Source of the DNA: Stratiolaelaps scimitus
Taxonomy: Eukaryota > Arthropoda > Arachnida > Mesostigmata > Laelapidae
Length of the DNA: 64,000 bases
Assembly (NCBI GenBank): GCA_019614645.1
Contig: JABWDB010000014.1
Coordinates: 1,612,001 to 1,676,000, forward strand
Reading direction: 5' to 3'
This document shows, piece by piece, positions 1 through 20,501 of this stretch. The position numbers were made by a program, and so were the translations under genes. The notes below the pieces were generated by a model that was given only the letters and a program-made list of their open reading frames with translations, searched no databases and had not been told where the DNA came from. How positions within the stretch are numbered: position 1 is the stretch's first letter; each line of letters starts with the position of its first letter.

Positions 1-831
1 ATACCCGACGTTCATTTATGTGTGCCCGCGCCGTACAAATCTAAGTGAATTCAACTCCGGTTCAACCCCGTGTCAGGCACTGGACGTCTGGGTGCGACAC
101 ACCTCGAATGACAAACCCATTCTAGGAAACTGGTTTTTCCCTTGCCTTTAAGGGTAAAAGTCAGTTCTCAGGTATGAACTCTGGCCATTTTCCCAAAAAA
201 AAGCAGAGTATGGCAGTAAGCTGCTCCTGATGGAGAGCAATGTGTAGAAGCTCTACATCAGGAGCAGCTGATGGGGGGGGGGCGGTCGCCTCTGGTAAGA
301 GGCAACCCTTCAGGAAATGGCAGGCGGTTGGCAGCAGACACCCGACACGCATTGGGACCCCCAGACGTTCCGCGTGGGAGGTTTGGGAGAGCGTCGTTTT
401 TTCCGCCACGGCGACGCAGAGTTGGGGAGACACAAAAACAGCAGCGGGAAAGACGAATGAAAGCGGCGGCTGTTTGTCAAACTGGTCTTGAGCACGCGAT
501 GGGTATTTTCGACAATTTGTTTAAGCTTCAAGATAGACAATGACAATGACGAAGTGAAGGTCAGACCGTGAGAGCCGGTACGCGCAGGCTTCTGTGAAAG
601 CACCGCCGCATTGGGGACCAAAATGGACGTTCAGTCAACGCAACGATTGGTTGTACGCGCGCTTGTTCGGAGGACAACCTTACATTGTGGCTGCCTGTCA
701 CGCCACGGCGCTTGAATGCAACATGAGCCTGCCGAAACCAGCGTAGCCTATTGTAGTTAAGCTGGCATAGCCTCGATAACAACAAGGACGAACAACGGAT
801 GGGAGATAAAGAAAATCAAGCAGGCGCTAAG

Positions 832-832
<1 letters not shown>

Positions 833-862
<30 letters not shown>
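833..862. repeat. (TA)n microsatellite
   Basis: An uninterrupted TA alternation of about 30 bases inside the MFSD6 intron. Confidence 0.9.
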
Positions 863-870
<8 letters not shown>

Positions 871-1070
871 CATACCCAAATATCGGTATAGTATCGTAAT
901 GTATAACGTTGATTTGACATGAAGTTCGCCTTGAGTCACTAAGAACCTTTGCATTGTATGCACCTATGGGGTATTACTCTATGTACTTTGAGCACGATAT
1001 GCGAATCAGTTCACACTCGAGTATGGGCAGAGGCGTGCTTTGTTTATTCGTCCATCCCTTCATTGGAGCA

Positions 1071-1181
1071 ATGGCTCCGAGCAAGCAAAAAAAGCAAATC
1101 GATCACGACGACTTTTTGCCCGCCGAGGGCAAAATCGTGTTGGACACCATCAACGATATCAAACACGAAACCCAGAGATGA
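1071..1181 (+). CDS. Short open frame, 36 aa, doubtful
   Basis: An ATG at 1071 opens a frame MAPSKQKKQIDHDDF... ending in TGA at 1179-1181. The codons favour C or G at third positions (ATC, GAC, ACC, AAC), unlike the AT-rich flanks, and the product is Lys/Asp-rich. It lies antisense inside the MFSD6 intron. No family is recognised. It could be a small exon or chance. Confidence 0.15.
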   Translation: MAPSKQKKQIDHDDFLPAEGKIVLDTINDIKHETQR

Positions 1182-1619
1182 CAGAGGGTAAATGCAACAC
1201 CCGTTAGCTCGACGAGAAAACAGCAACAGTGGACAATGGCATGAATACAACGAGATCTCGTGCCATAAATAATTGTATATACATGAACACATACGGGCGA
1301 ATAAGCACGCTGTAAAATCGTGTACGCATTCAATTGGAAGCAAGACATTTCTCTTTTGTTCTTGTTTGATCAAACAAGAAAATAAACAACGACAAATTTC
1401 TATGCACATATGTACCCCGCAGTAATTACGGTTGAATGGTGAGATCACAATACGAGATAAACATCCATGTGATCCTGGACAGAAAAGCGTTCATCGCTCG
1501 CTTGGGACGATTATTATTATTGGGTTTGCAACGTGATGAGCGCTGTTCGATCAGCAGTTACGTTCGAGGACAACCAACAAAATCACGTCCCGACCTGACC
1601 ACGTCCGGGTACGCACGAC

Positions 1620-1659
1620 GATATATATATATATATAAATATGGCCAGACGACAGAAAG

Positions 1660-1691
<32 letters not shown>
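1620..1691. repeat. Two (TA)n tracts
   Basis: Two TA runs separated by about 20 bases of unique sequence. Open frames crossing them (Tyr-Ile repeats) are artefacts. Confidence 0.9.
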
Positions 1692-1693
<2 letters not shown>

Positions 1694-1814
1694 GAGGAAC
1701 AGATCGCTGGCACAATCGAAGTAAGACAATTGACGAGCAGTGAATACGCCAATTGGTGTTCGGCTCTGTCAATGTTGATTTAACAGCACAAGCAAACGTT
1801 CATTTGAGACTCAC

Positions 1815-9791
<7,977 letters not shown>

Positions 9792-10048
9792 TTAGTAGCG
9801 TTCACCGCTCGTTGTATTGTAGAACGATCAATTGTGTGATTGATTTTCGCGCGGCCGGGGTCAGTCGTTGTCTCCGTGCTACGTGCGTGCAGGTTAGGGC
9901 CTTAAGCGCGTGGTGGTTCTTTTATTGGCTGCTCGATTCTTCTCTCCTAACGGAGGAGCTTCGTTTCTTCGATTTTGTGTTGCGGTGTTGCAAACGAATC
10001 GTGCTTGATCTGCTGCTTTCGGTGGCGTTGCCTACTTTGTCATGTGTG

Positions 10049-10165
10049 TGTATATATATATTTATTTATATTTATATGTATATATATATATATACGAAGG
10101 AGGATGATATGGATGATGTTCTCACTGATTATATATATATATATATATAGGTATATATATATATC
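10049..10165. repeat. Cluster of (TA)n tracts
   Basis: TA and TTTA alternations separated by a 40-base unique spacer, upstream of MFSD6. Confidence 0.85.
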
Positions 10166-12303
10166 ACTATTAGTATTCCGTAGGGATCCAACAAAGCTGT
10201 GCTTCGTATCTCTGCGTCACTCACTATAACAGTGTAGATGGTATTGTAGATAGATAGACGGTTAAATTCTCACTTGTATCTGTCTCACTATATTGGTTCA
10301 CATTTGTCTCACTTTATGTCGAGGGGTAGCTGAGAGTTCGTTTCGTTTAACTTCTTCTTTTTGGCTCTCTGTCGTCGTTCTTCCCTCCTCCTACCCTTAG
10401 TCTGTCACAGCATCTCAAAAAAATCTCACTAATTTCTCACTGAGTGTGACCTGGTGCACGGGCGCCACAGGTGTGCACATATTCACATGTGTGGCATTCG
10501 CTTGTTGAGCTGAATCTTTCACTTGGTTATGCAGCAACTCCTGACGTTCGGGGAGGGGCAAGTGCTGGTACAAACGATGACGTTGGTAGGTGACGACAAT
10601 GACAAGCGAGCCAGCGAGCGTACGACTCGTGTATTCTGCAGTCCCGTACTGCAATCTTCAGAGGAGGAATATCCAGCATACAGCAACGTCGTAACGATCT
10701 GTGTTAAGGCAAGGCCACCTCGATCAGAGATGGAACACACATGTATCATGGATGCTTCAGAGCTGAGCTCACCAGTCGGACCGTCGACGACACGTTAGCG
10801 GACAGCACGGCTGTCCTCAGACGTGGGCTAACCGCGGTGACACTAAAGCCGTGATGCCGCTAATCAAGTGCTGGAGGTATTGATACACTTCGTCGTGACT
10901 TCGGCGTCCCTTCATTCTCCTTCGAATGTCCTTCAGTGGTAGCACTTCGTCGGTGACAGGTGAGCTCCGCGTGGGGTTTGGCGGGCGTGCTTGTGTGTCG
11001 GGTGGGTTTGCTTCTAGGTGTTTCGTGTACGTGTATGTTTCTATGTCGAGTATGTTTGTAGGTGCCGTGCTGTGTCGTCCCTTGCTTAGCCCCTGAGTGG
11101 ACTCAATTCGACCATTGCTGCAGATTCTCTCGTGCTCTGAACAAACAGTGCCCGTTCTTCTCTATTCCATTGTGTCGCCCGCGCAATTGCCCGCTTATAT
11201 CACATCCGTTTGACCCTTTCTAGCCTTCAGTCGAACGCTACATCTTTGGAGCGAATCGTCTGGTAGCGCTATATCTTATCCCAACCTGTAAAAGTAACGA
11301 GGAATATCTGTGTATGTTTATAGTAGTGTGTGTGTGTGTGTGCGGTGTGTGCGTGTGTATAGTTTTGTCGTGTGAACCACCCAGCTCCTGGCTCCGAAGT
11401 TAGCCTCGCTCTCACTAACAAGCTCAATGACAATGGTTTTTATGATGTGGCTTTTAATGTGACCTCATCAACGATGCATCAAGCTGTTTCGCCACTCACA
11501 ACCGTGCAGCCAGAATACCCTTTCGTTCTCTATCCGCTTTTTTTTCTAATTCCGTTCGCCGTCCGTGCACTCTGCCGTCTGACACGATCTTCTCTACTCC
11601 TGAGTACTCCTGTGTCCCTTCACTCCAACCACCAGGGCTGGCTGCTAGAGCGCGGGACCGTTCTCCTGCAACGACAAGAACCGAACATCGCAATGAAACG
11701 AAGAACAGCACTCAGCAACGAATCCTTTTACGAATTAGGCTAGCACACGACACTGCTCTCTCTTTCTCTCTCTCACTCTCTCTCTGTGTCTCTACTGCCT
11801 AATGCCGTAAGAGCGATATAAGACTCGCTAGACAGGCGGACCGTGTCCGGGTCTTACTACTGTGACTGGTGCTGCTGCTGCTACGGCTACTCGTCGACCG
11901 AGAAGAACCAACACTGATATGGCCGATCGAACAAGGCACTAGCACACCCGAGAGATGAACACTGTCACTCTGGAACGCCTCGAGTTCAGGCTTCGCACGA
12001 AACGCTGTTTGCCGTCGCATCTAAGAGCGAAGCATTTCCAGAAACTCGCATGACCGAAACGTCCCCCCTTCACAGCGATACGATCGCCCCACTTCGGAGA
12101 TCCCTGGCAATTCCGAGACATGCGAGGGTAGTTCTCGCGAAACTTGTTGTTTCGAAGAACGCCTCCTTCAATCGATCCGACAATAAATAAATCAAGAGAC
12201 GAATCTCAGACAGACACAGTTGGCGTTCTATTATTTGCTTCCCTCGAGGCAGTCTCGCGCCGCGGTGCGAGTTACACTTCCTTATCGCTGTCAGCTCCAG
12301 AAC

Positions 12304-12501
12304 ATGGCCAGCCAGATAGCCAGCCAATGGAGAGAGAGCCTTTAGAGGGCCAGCGCCGTTCTCGCGGTGCAGTCGGACGAAGTCCTCCGGGAGGTCCTGT
12401 GCAAGGTCCACCGTCTAGAAGGGAACCAAGGGAATCCTGAACGCGGACAGCAATTACGCTATCCTGAAGCTGTACGACAAAGATCTTAAAGAAAGAAATT
12501 A
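12304..12501 (+). pseudogene. Broken coding-like block, unidentified
   Basis: An ATG at 12304 gives MASQIASQWRESL, then an in-frame TAG. The same frame resumes with RASAVLAVQSDEVLREVLC and runs to about 12430. The next phase then reads GILNADSNYAILKLYDKD and ends with TAA at about 12501. The codons are GC3-rich throughout, unlike the flanks. One stop and one frame change therefore separate three coding-like parts. Alternatively CTTTAG and GTCTAG are splice acceptors and this is the end of an unrecognised plus-strand gene. No family is recognised. Confidence 0.35.
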
Positions 12502-13352
12502 AAACACACCTACCCGAATCATCGTGATCAACGATGCCCGAGGTCGGCCTCGAGTCGAGCGAGCGAGCGAGCAGGATCGCAAGCTGCGGTGGTTCCCTGA
12601 GCCGAGGCTGCGCAGGCGCACCCGTGCCCTCCCCAGACCCCTGCAACGGGCTCGTTTCTTCGGCTCCCCCCGCAGGACGTCTATTGGCGCCACATTTGAC
12701 CGCGGTGCTCCGTGTCCGATGACGGCTAGTGGTACCCTACTGACAGACAAGGACGATGTGTCAACGTACTGATCTGTGTCACAAGCAGAGCGTTACGTAG
12801 TGATATCCAACTGATGCTTTTTTTGTATCGGCCCTGACCAGCCACCAAATGCTCTCGACACACCGAACCAGACGGTACCATTTTAATGATCGGTACACAC
12901 AGATCTGCAGAGCTATTTTTATTGTCGAAATTCATTTGCAAAGAGCACAACGGTGTATGTACATTGCGCTGGTCATCAATGTTCTCTCGAAAATCGACGA
13001 TCCCATTTCTACTGCTTCGTGATAGCTGCATTGAGCAGGCGCAGTATCCATCATCGAAGTGGTGCGCCTATCGAAGCCGTACGGTTTCCAACGAATGCGT
13101 GCAATGACTGCTGCCATCCATATTAATAAAGCGCAGACATCCCTGCTATAATCATGCGCGTACCGACTCTGCTTTGCTTGTATATCGCGAGTTTTGCGTA
13201 GGTCAAAAGCACACATTCATCAGGCCAAGGTACCCCACCATCAGATCCTATACACTCTACCTATCCAAGACTCACTGAGCTAAGGGGGCCCGCAGCAGCA
13301 GCAGTCAACGGTGACAGCGGCAGGGGCCGCTGCCGCGGCGGTTTGTCTGTCT

Positions 13353-13388
13353 GCGCCGCGGCCGCCGCCGCCGCCGCCGCCGTCGCTG
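13353..13388. repeat. (GCC)n GC-rich triplet tract
   Basis: An impure GCC run in a GC-rich stretch about 700 bases upstream of the VAC14 start. Such tracts are common near promoters. The Ala/Pro/Arg-rich open frames over it on both strands are not credible proteins. Confidence 0.8.
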
Positions 13389-14058
13389 CTGCGGATGTGC
13401 GGTGTGCCGGTGTCGGGCTCCCTCCAGCCAATTGGAGCAGACCGACTCGCCGGGTTGACGTTCCGACGAATAGCGTATCCACGCATTCCGAGATTTCAAA
13501 TGCTGCCGCTGCTACTACTACTATTACTACAACTACTACTCTTGTTGATGATACACCAGTATTACTGCCACTGCTCTGGTCAACCAGGGGCGATATTTAG
13601 AACGTCGATATGCAGCTGCTGCTACTGTCGCCGCCGCCGCCACCGCCTACCTGCCGCTGCTGATTCTGTTTATCTCAACGGCGACGTTCGATAGGTCTGC
13701 TGTTCTTGGTGTGTGTTTGACGGCAACAAACAGGAGTGAACATGGGCAGGATACTATTGCAGCAGGAGTAGCCGCTTGCGAACGCTGCTTAATCGTGCTT
13801 GAGGGCTGGTGCTAGCGGTCCATACCGCTGTCGGTGTTAGCGGAGAATCACTGACAGTCTGTCTATCGATTGTCATTGCCTCAGTGTTGTGGGGGGTGTA
13901 AAAACCGTGAACGGGCAAACGAACCCGAAGTTCTTCTGGGAACGCTTTGACGTCGTTTGACGTTACTCCGATATCGTCATAGTCATCGGTTTCATCATCA
14001 GCATCACGACGAACACAAAGTACTATATCATAGTGACAAAACTTCATTGGCCTGGAAG

Positions 14059-15600
14059 ATGGAACGCGAATGCTCACCGTTGACGCCGCACTGCGCGCGG
14101 GCGCTTTCTGACAAACTCTACGAGAAACGCAAAGCGGCCTCGATGGAAATTGAAAAGTAGGTGGATACCCCAAGCGCCCCCCCCCCCCCCACACCGTTGA
14201 CGGTCAGCCGATGGAGTTGAACATTTGTAGCAGTTGCCATCATCATTATCACAGTGTTATGATTATTATTATTATTATTAGTAATGACGGTAGCAGTGGA
14301 TAGATTTTGCTCCGTTTCACCATTCGTCTCGCAAATGTGACGACATCTAAGTATAGTGGCTCACTCACACTTTGAGTGGACGTCTGGATCAGCTGTCAAT
14401 TATCGATAGCTGTCAGGTGACGAGTGCCACAATTGGCTTCAATGCTTTGACGAAATGAACGCTTCTCCGAAGAAGGCGTCTCGACGTCTCCAGAAGATTA
14501 TTATTAAGTTTGATTGGCTGACTTATTATTATATAAGTTTGATTGGCCGATGAACGAAGCGGCAGTTTTTATTAACATTTAAGTTCTCTATATGTCTATA
14601 CATGTCGCGCGATTCGAATCTGGGACCTGTGAATGTTCCCTGATCATGTCTTCTCTCGGCATCCGTATGCTCGATGGTCATATTAATGAAATAGCATATT
14701 TCACAAATGAGCTTTCGCAGTTCTACTGCTCAATGCTGTTTTTCGTCGTATAGCCTAATTAAGACCCCATTTCTCCCTCCATCCAGCGCCACCCATACAT
14801 GAAAGTGGTTGTGTCACTGCAGCACGTAACGCGGATGAACCTATTTCGCTGCTTTGATTAGGGTCCATAGAATATAGACATTTTGTCGAATTAACCGATT
14901 GCTTCCAGACAACAGACGCGAACAGAATATGAATGGATTGAGCGCAGATGAAGCAAGGGTTGTAGACAAACGTCATTTTCGTCCGCCGTGAGCGGCGTGC
15001 TTCACGTCAATTAGTTGATTTGTCACGGGAGACTTTAGCGATGTTGACGGACTATAAAAGAAAGCTCTACGTGGAAGCAATTAAGGATCTCTAGCGAATG
15101 TTTTTATTATTATTACTTGCCGGCTGTAATATAATATTACATTATATGTAGAGAGTGGGATATTATCGATCAGACGATTTGAGCGGTTTCTTGTCGCGTG
15201 TATATATATGTGAGTCACTGAATCTCCGTGGCGTCTACGGACTTCTTTGGCGTGTTTAGTCCAAGCGAGAGTATGCCCAAATAATTGCATAGTATTTATC
15301 AAGCCATGAAAGAATTTCGCACAAAATTGTAATATACATATCTACCTAGGCAAACGACAATTAGCGAAATAAAGAGCGATCTCCTTACATCAACGTATTG
15401 AAAACCGTAGGATAAATTACAACAAATCATTATCGTAAGTTGCTAAACAAAAGGGCCTGTCTTTGTATCACTACGTTATATTGTTGCCTTACGAACTTTC
15501 TCCAATGGAATGATACGATTGAGCGGCCGAATCTTAAAAATCATTGATGAGTGTGCCTCAGAAAGAAAGCAACGATTGAAGCTACCCTAACCATACGTAG

Positions 15601-15631
<31 letters not shown>

Positions 15632-16983
15632 CTAAACGCCTAACGAATGTACTTTTATGTACCGAACTTTATTTAAACGAAGGTGAATGGTGGGTCCCTC
15701 CTTTTGTTTCGTCGCAGCTTTAACGACCTTCCGCCGATCTTTACCAGATCAAGGGGCCACATCTTATTCTACACTGCGTGTAGCACTAGGCGTCTGAATA
15801 GGCTGAAATATCGAGGGCCACACTAAGCACACATATTCACTATCTATCCAGGACGCATACAATATTCGAGGAAATTAAGTACCTAAGTTGCCATGCGGTG
15901 CCCCCCCCTTCTCTCTCTCACACCCGCCCGCTCGCCCGCCTGCGACTTGAATATATCCACTAAGAATAATGGCAGTGGCACTCACTGTTATTTTCAGATC
16001 TACCCGAGACTTTATTTCACGAGGCAACGTTACCGCTATTCGGAAAATGCTTAAAGTTCTCGCCGTCGACTTCGCGTTGGCGCCGAACCCAAACTCGCGG
16101 AAGGGCGGCCTACTAGGAATCTCGGCCGTGGCTATTCAGCTGAAGAACCGCTGTCCCGAGTTTCTCGAAGATATGATCACTCCAGTGCTGGCCTGTCTCT
16201 CAGATCCAGATCATCGAGTTAAGTATGTTCCCCCTCGGTACATATACGCCCTACGTGGTTCTATCAAGCTAATCGGCACTAACCGATTATAATGAAAAAT
16301 CGCCTATGCTTGTTCTTACTTCTGCAGTAGTATAAGAATAAATCTTACTCAATCATCTGCACGATGTCATCCTATGGCCCTGTTCAGGTACCACGCGTGC
16401 GAGTCTCTCTACAACATCGTGAAGGTGGCTCGTGGAGGATGTTTGCCGCACTTCGAACAAATCTTTGATGCGCTGGCTCGACTTGCGACTGATCCTGAGG
16501 CGTCCGTTCGATCGGGGGCCGAGGCTCTGGACCGACTAATGAAGGATATTGTCTCGGAGAGCCCCGCGTTCGATTTGGTTGCGTTCATGAACATGCTTCG
16601 CGAGAGAATCATGGTGCAGAGTACTGCAGCTCGACAGTTCCTCGTTGGATGGGTACGAAACGACACTGAAGGACACAAATCGACGAGACAACAATTGTAC
16701 AATAGCATCATTCTAGAATACTAACACGCCTGGTGGCGTGGTGGGTGCCTTCGTGTGCGCCTCTCAATCGTTGGCGACACGGAGGTGCACGGTTCGATTC
16801 CTGCCACTGCACATCGAAAGGCGTTGTCCGTCTTATGGTGCAATGCCGAAAGCAGCACTGTGGACGTTTAGTATGGTCTGAACGTCAGCCTGGAAAGTTC
16901 ACATTTAGAATACGAACAACGGTGATTCCTCTGAATATTTTCCACACGAATTATCCGAATAAATTCACTGGTAATCGAAAATG

Positions 16984-17020
<37 letters not shown>

Positions 17021-17692
17021 TGTTTCCCTTCGGGTTGCACGGTAGATTTCAGCGATGAATTCGATGCCTGATATCGACATGATGGTGTTCCTGCCTGATA
17101 TTCTTCACGGTCTCTTCGAAATATTAGCCGATCCAGCGTTACAACGAAACTGTCAGAGTACCCTTGACAGCTTCCTTGAAACGATCAAGAAAAATCCACA
17201 AGGCACGAGGTAATTGTAAATGATTCTATAGACACCCTATGACAAGATCAGCTTATCGAGTCGGTCGTCCGCGACCAGCTTTCGTCATCTAATACACACG
17301 TGTGTGACGTCTGTGCGAAGTCTCTTAGCGGCAGCGACACACCAGTGTTCATCACGCAGTCGTTCCCCAGATAGCGTTATAATAAGATCATTCTCAATTG
17401 ACCTACGCCCAATGCATTCTTCACGTTGCGCTGGTTGGCCATTTTTTCATGGTATTGTCATGGCATATTCTTAATCACTGGTTTTGTTTTTCAGATTTAC
17501 GGATATGACGACGATACTTATCGACCATTCGCAATCGAGTGTTGAGGTTGTCCAGCTGACAGCGCTTGTTTGGCTAGAACAGTTTGTTTTGCTGAGCGGC
17601 AGAACGATGTTACCCCACACTTCCGGCATTCTTATGGCCGTTCTCCCAACGCTTGACAACAGATACGCCTTACACAATGGTACGATTTTTAG

Positions 17693-17724
<32 letters not shown>

Positions 17725-19097
17725 TATATATATTATATATATATATATATGTATAATATTTCTCGTTGGAAGTGCGAAAGGTATTACTAGAGTAGATTTG
17801 CTTGTGTTCGGTGCATGTTCCCATATATATATTGTTGTTGCATATACTACGAATTATTATTTGTATATTTTGTATTCGAATTCTGCATCGTAGTTTCCGT
17901 TTATTACAGCTGTCGAGACAGTATGTATAATTCGCTTGATGTAAAAATGCGTTTTAATATTTTTTTAACGAGAACTCAAGCATTATAAGATAAACTGCAG
18001 TTCCGCTAATAAGCCTCAATTTGAATTGAATACGCAGCCTCTGGGTTAGTAACGAGCAACAGACAGGGCTGCGTTCTTTATTTGTGTAATTCTAATGCTT
18101 TTGATGAGATCGTCCAAGCCGGATCGCAGCCATTCGGTTAGAATTATTCACATACTGAATGTTCGCAGTTCAAGACTGGAAGCGTGCATCTCAGTTACGT
18201 AGTCCAGGTCCGACTCGTTGACCATCGGCAGGATATACTCAAGCGATACATATTGCAGGCTCAAGATGTTTCAGGGCATCTGATCGACAATTGTTGGTGT
18301 TCGAGCTGCTCTTTGGTGAATGAATTAGTATCGGTTGTATGTAGTAAATATATTTCCATTTGTCTGTCATGTACCAAGCTGAGAGAGCTAGATGTTGTGT
18401 TTCTTTGTTTGTACCAGTCTACCACTGCAGTTATTTCCACTTTGCAGAGACATTTAAGGAGATCTCACGGTGCGCGATGAGCATTAATGAGCGAATGCTC
18501 GAGCTTGTCGCAACGGAGGCTGAAGCGGAGGACGGTGGATTGTTGCCTGATCTCCGGCCGGTAATCTCTGTACTCAATAACTTTCTTGATCACCATTCGA
18601 CACGGACCCGGATGGCTGTACTTCGCTGGATACTCCACCTGTATAGGAAGCTACCAGTAAAAGTACAGGGACACATGGACACCGTGTTCCCAATGCTGCT
18701 CGATGTTAGTATCTGGAATTGAAAAATGAATGCGGGTTTGAAAAAGTGCTGGGAAGCTCACTAATAATGGATGTCAATAATATCTTCGATAGTCTGAGAA
18801 GAGATAGTGATTCTGTATGACGATAGTAGACAACTGTTAAGTCCAACAACCGAAGACATAGCAGCCACACTATTCAGGGTGCTGTATAATTGTACATAGC
18901 TAAGCTTGGATTAGAAATGGGCACCGATATTTGTGGTAACATAATACAACCGACTCGACGTGTCCGGTGTATGCCACGGGGCCACAGGAGGCTCCCATCT
19001 GGGCCCACAGTTCTCTTCCATACAAAGTCAATGACGAATTGTGGTTCGTCGCTGCCATTAACGCGTTCTGTTCTTCATATGTTAACTGCACTGTCTG

Positions 19098-19141
<44 letters not shown>

Positions 19142-20370
19142 GATATGTTTCGAGTAAACCTGACGCGTACACGTCTTTGAAACTATAATAGTATTGCAGT
19201 CTTTCATTTGTGATTATGATGATTTTATTAGAATTACTATTCGTTCTTGTGTCGATGCGGACCTTCTGTCGTAGCATGTATAAAGAAAAATAGCAATCTA
19301 TATCTGGAAATTCATGCTTCATGTTGTGTGCTTCGTTCGTTGACAGGTTCTGTCAGATGAGGCGGATCAGGTCGTCCTGCTGGATCTAGAAGTTCTATCC
19401 GAGATCTCGAAGAGGGAATCTCCCAGCCAAACGGACAAGGGCTATTTCCAGCAGTTCGTTAACTCATTGCTCGAACTTTTCCGGAATGATCAAAAGTACG
19501 TGACATTAATTACGACTTGCCTCCCGACTGCACATTGTTCATGTTGGGGCTACAGCTGAGGGTCAGCTCGAAAAACAGTTTTGATTAAATGGCTCGCAGT
19601 ATCGTTTCCAAGAAACAACGGTGTAATATCGGGAGGGTGGCACGAGATCACCAACCACTGCCAACTGCTATTGAGAATGCTAATTGGGAAAACTGTACAA
19701 GTTGGACTCAGTTTCGGAGTACTCGTGTGTCCGGGGAGGGTTCATGTGATACTTGATGCAAAATCGATAGAAAATAACGCGGAATAACTGTCATGGAACA
19801 AATGCGGGACACTCGTAAAGATACATCTATCAGGACGACTCCAACGTGATAATCCAAGATTGGAGGGATGAGAGTATTCTGTGATTAGAAGGTAACCCCG
19901 ATATGGTGGTGTGGGCAATGGCATAATGCACATAGAGACGAAAAACGACACCCCATTATAACATCCAACAAATGGGCGCTAATAACATCCAACAAATGGG
20001 GAGTGAAGTACACGAAGCATTCAGGGGTGGTCGTGGCGGAGCTAAGCGAGCGGGCAATGACTAGTGGAATTAATAATGTGTTGAAAATGTGCGTGAAAAA
20101 ATGAAAAATCATTGTTTCAGGCTGCTGGAGAGGCGGGGCTCGTTTATTATTCGGCAGCTCTGTGTATTGCTGCCTGCTGAAGATATTTACCGTTCAATGG
20201 GTACACTGCTAGAGAACGAAGATGATCTACGCTTTAGCGAGCACATGGTCAAAACCCTCAACACCATCTTGTTGACAACCTCCGAGCTGTTCCCATTGAG
20301 GAACTCGCTGAAGGATCTCAATACAGAGGTACGAAAAACTTGCTTTTCTTTTACAACAATGAGACACTGG

Positions 20371-20405
<35 letters not shown>

Positions 20406-20442
20406 GGCCTTAAGCAGCAATACAGAGTGTGCCTTTAATAAA

Positions 20443-20501
<59 letters not shown>

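Larger units (their letters stand above)
1..1814. other. MFSD6 intron 2 / left flank, no exon found
   Basis: No further MFSD6 exon was seen here on the minus strand. The stretch holds AT-rich intron sequence, TA microsatellites near 833-862 and 1620-1691, and one short plus-strand open frame at 1071-1181. Confidence 0.5.

Noticed and set aside
11372..11743. 123-codon plus-strand frame upstream of VAC14
   Set aside because: Pyrimidine-rich leader-like DNA with no family and no partner exon.
13311..13694. Long frames on both strands over GCC and CTG repeats
   Set aside because: Low-complexity Ala/Pro/Leu/Cys products made by triplet repeats; no start context, family or splice logic.
16727..16860. 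tRNA gene
   Set aside because: A- and B-box-like motifs are present, but the body and flanking direct repeats show a SINE; no proper acceptor stem was seen. The same applies at 31399, 35598, 56564 and 60052.
20445..20499. CRISPR or other structured array
   Set aside because: Only simple TA repeats; there are no spaced direct repeats, and the genome is eukaryotic.
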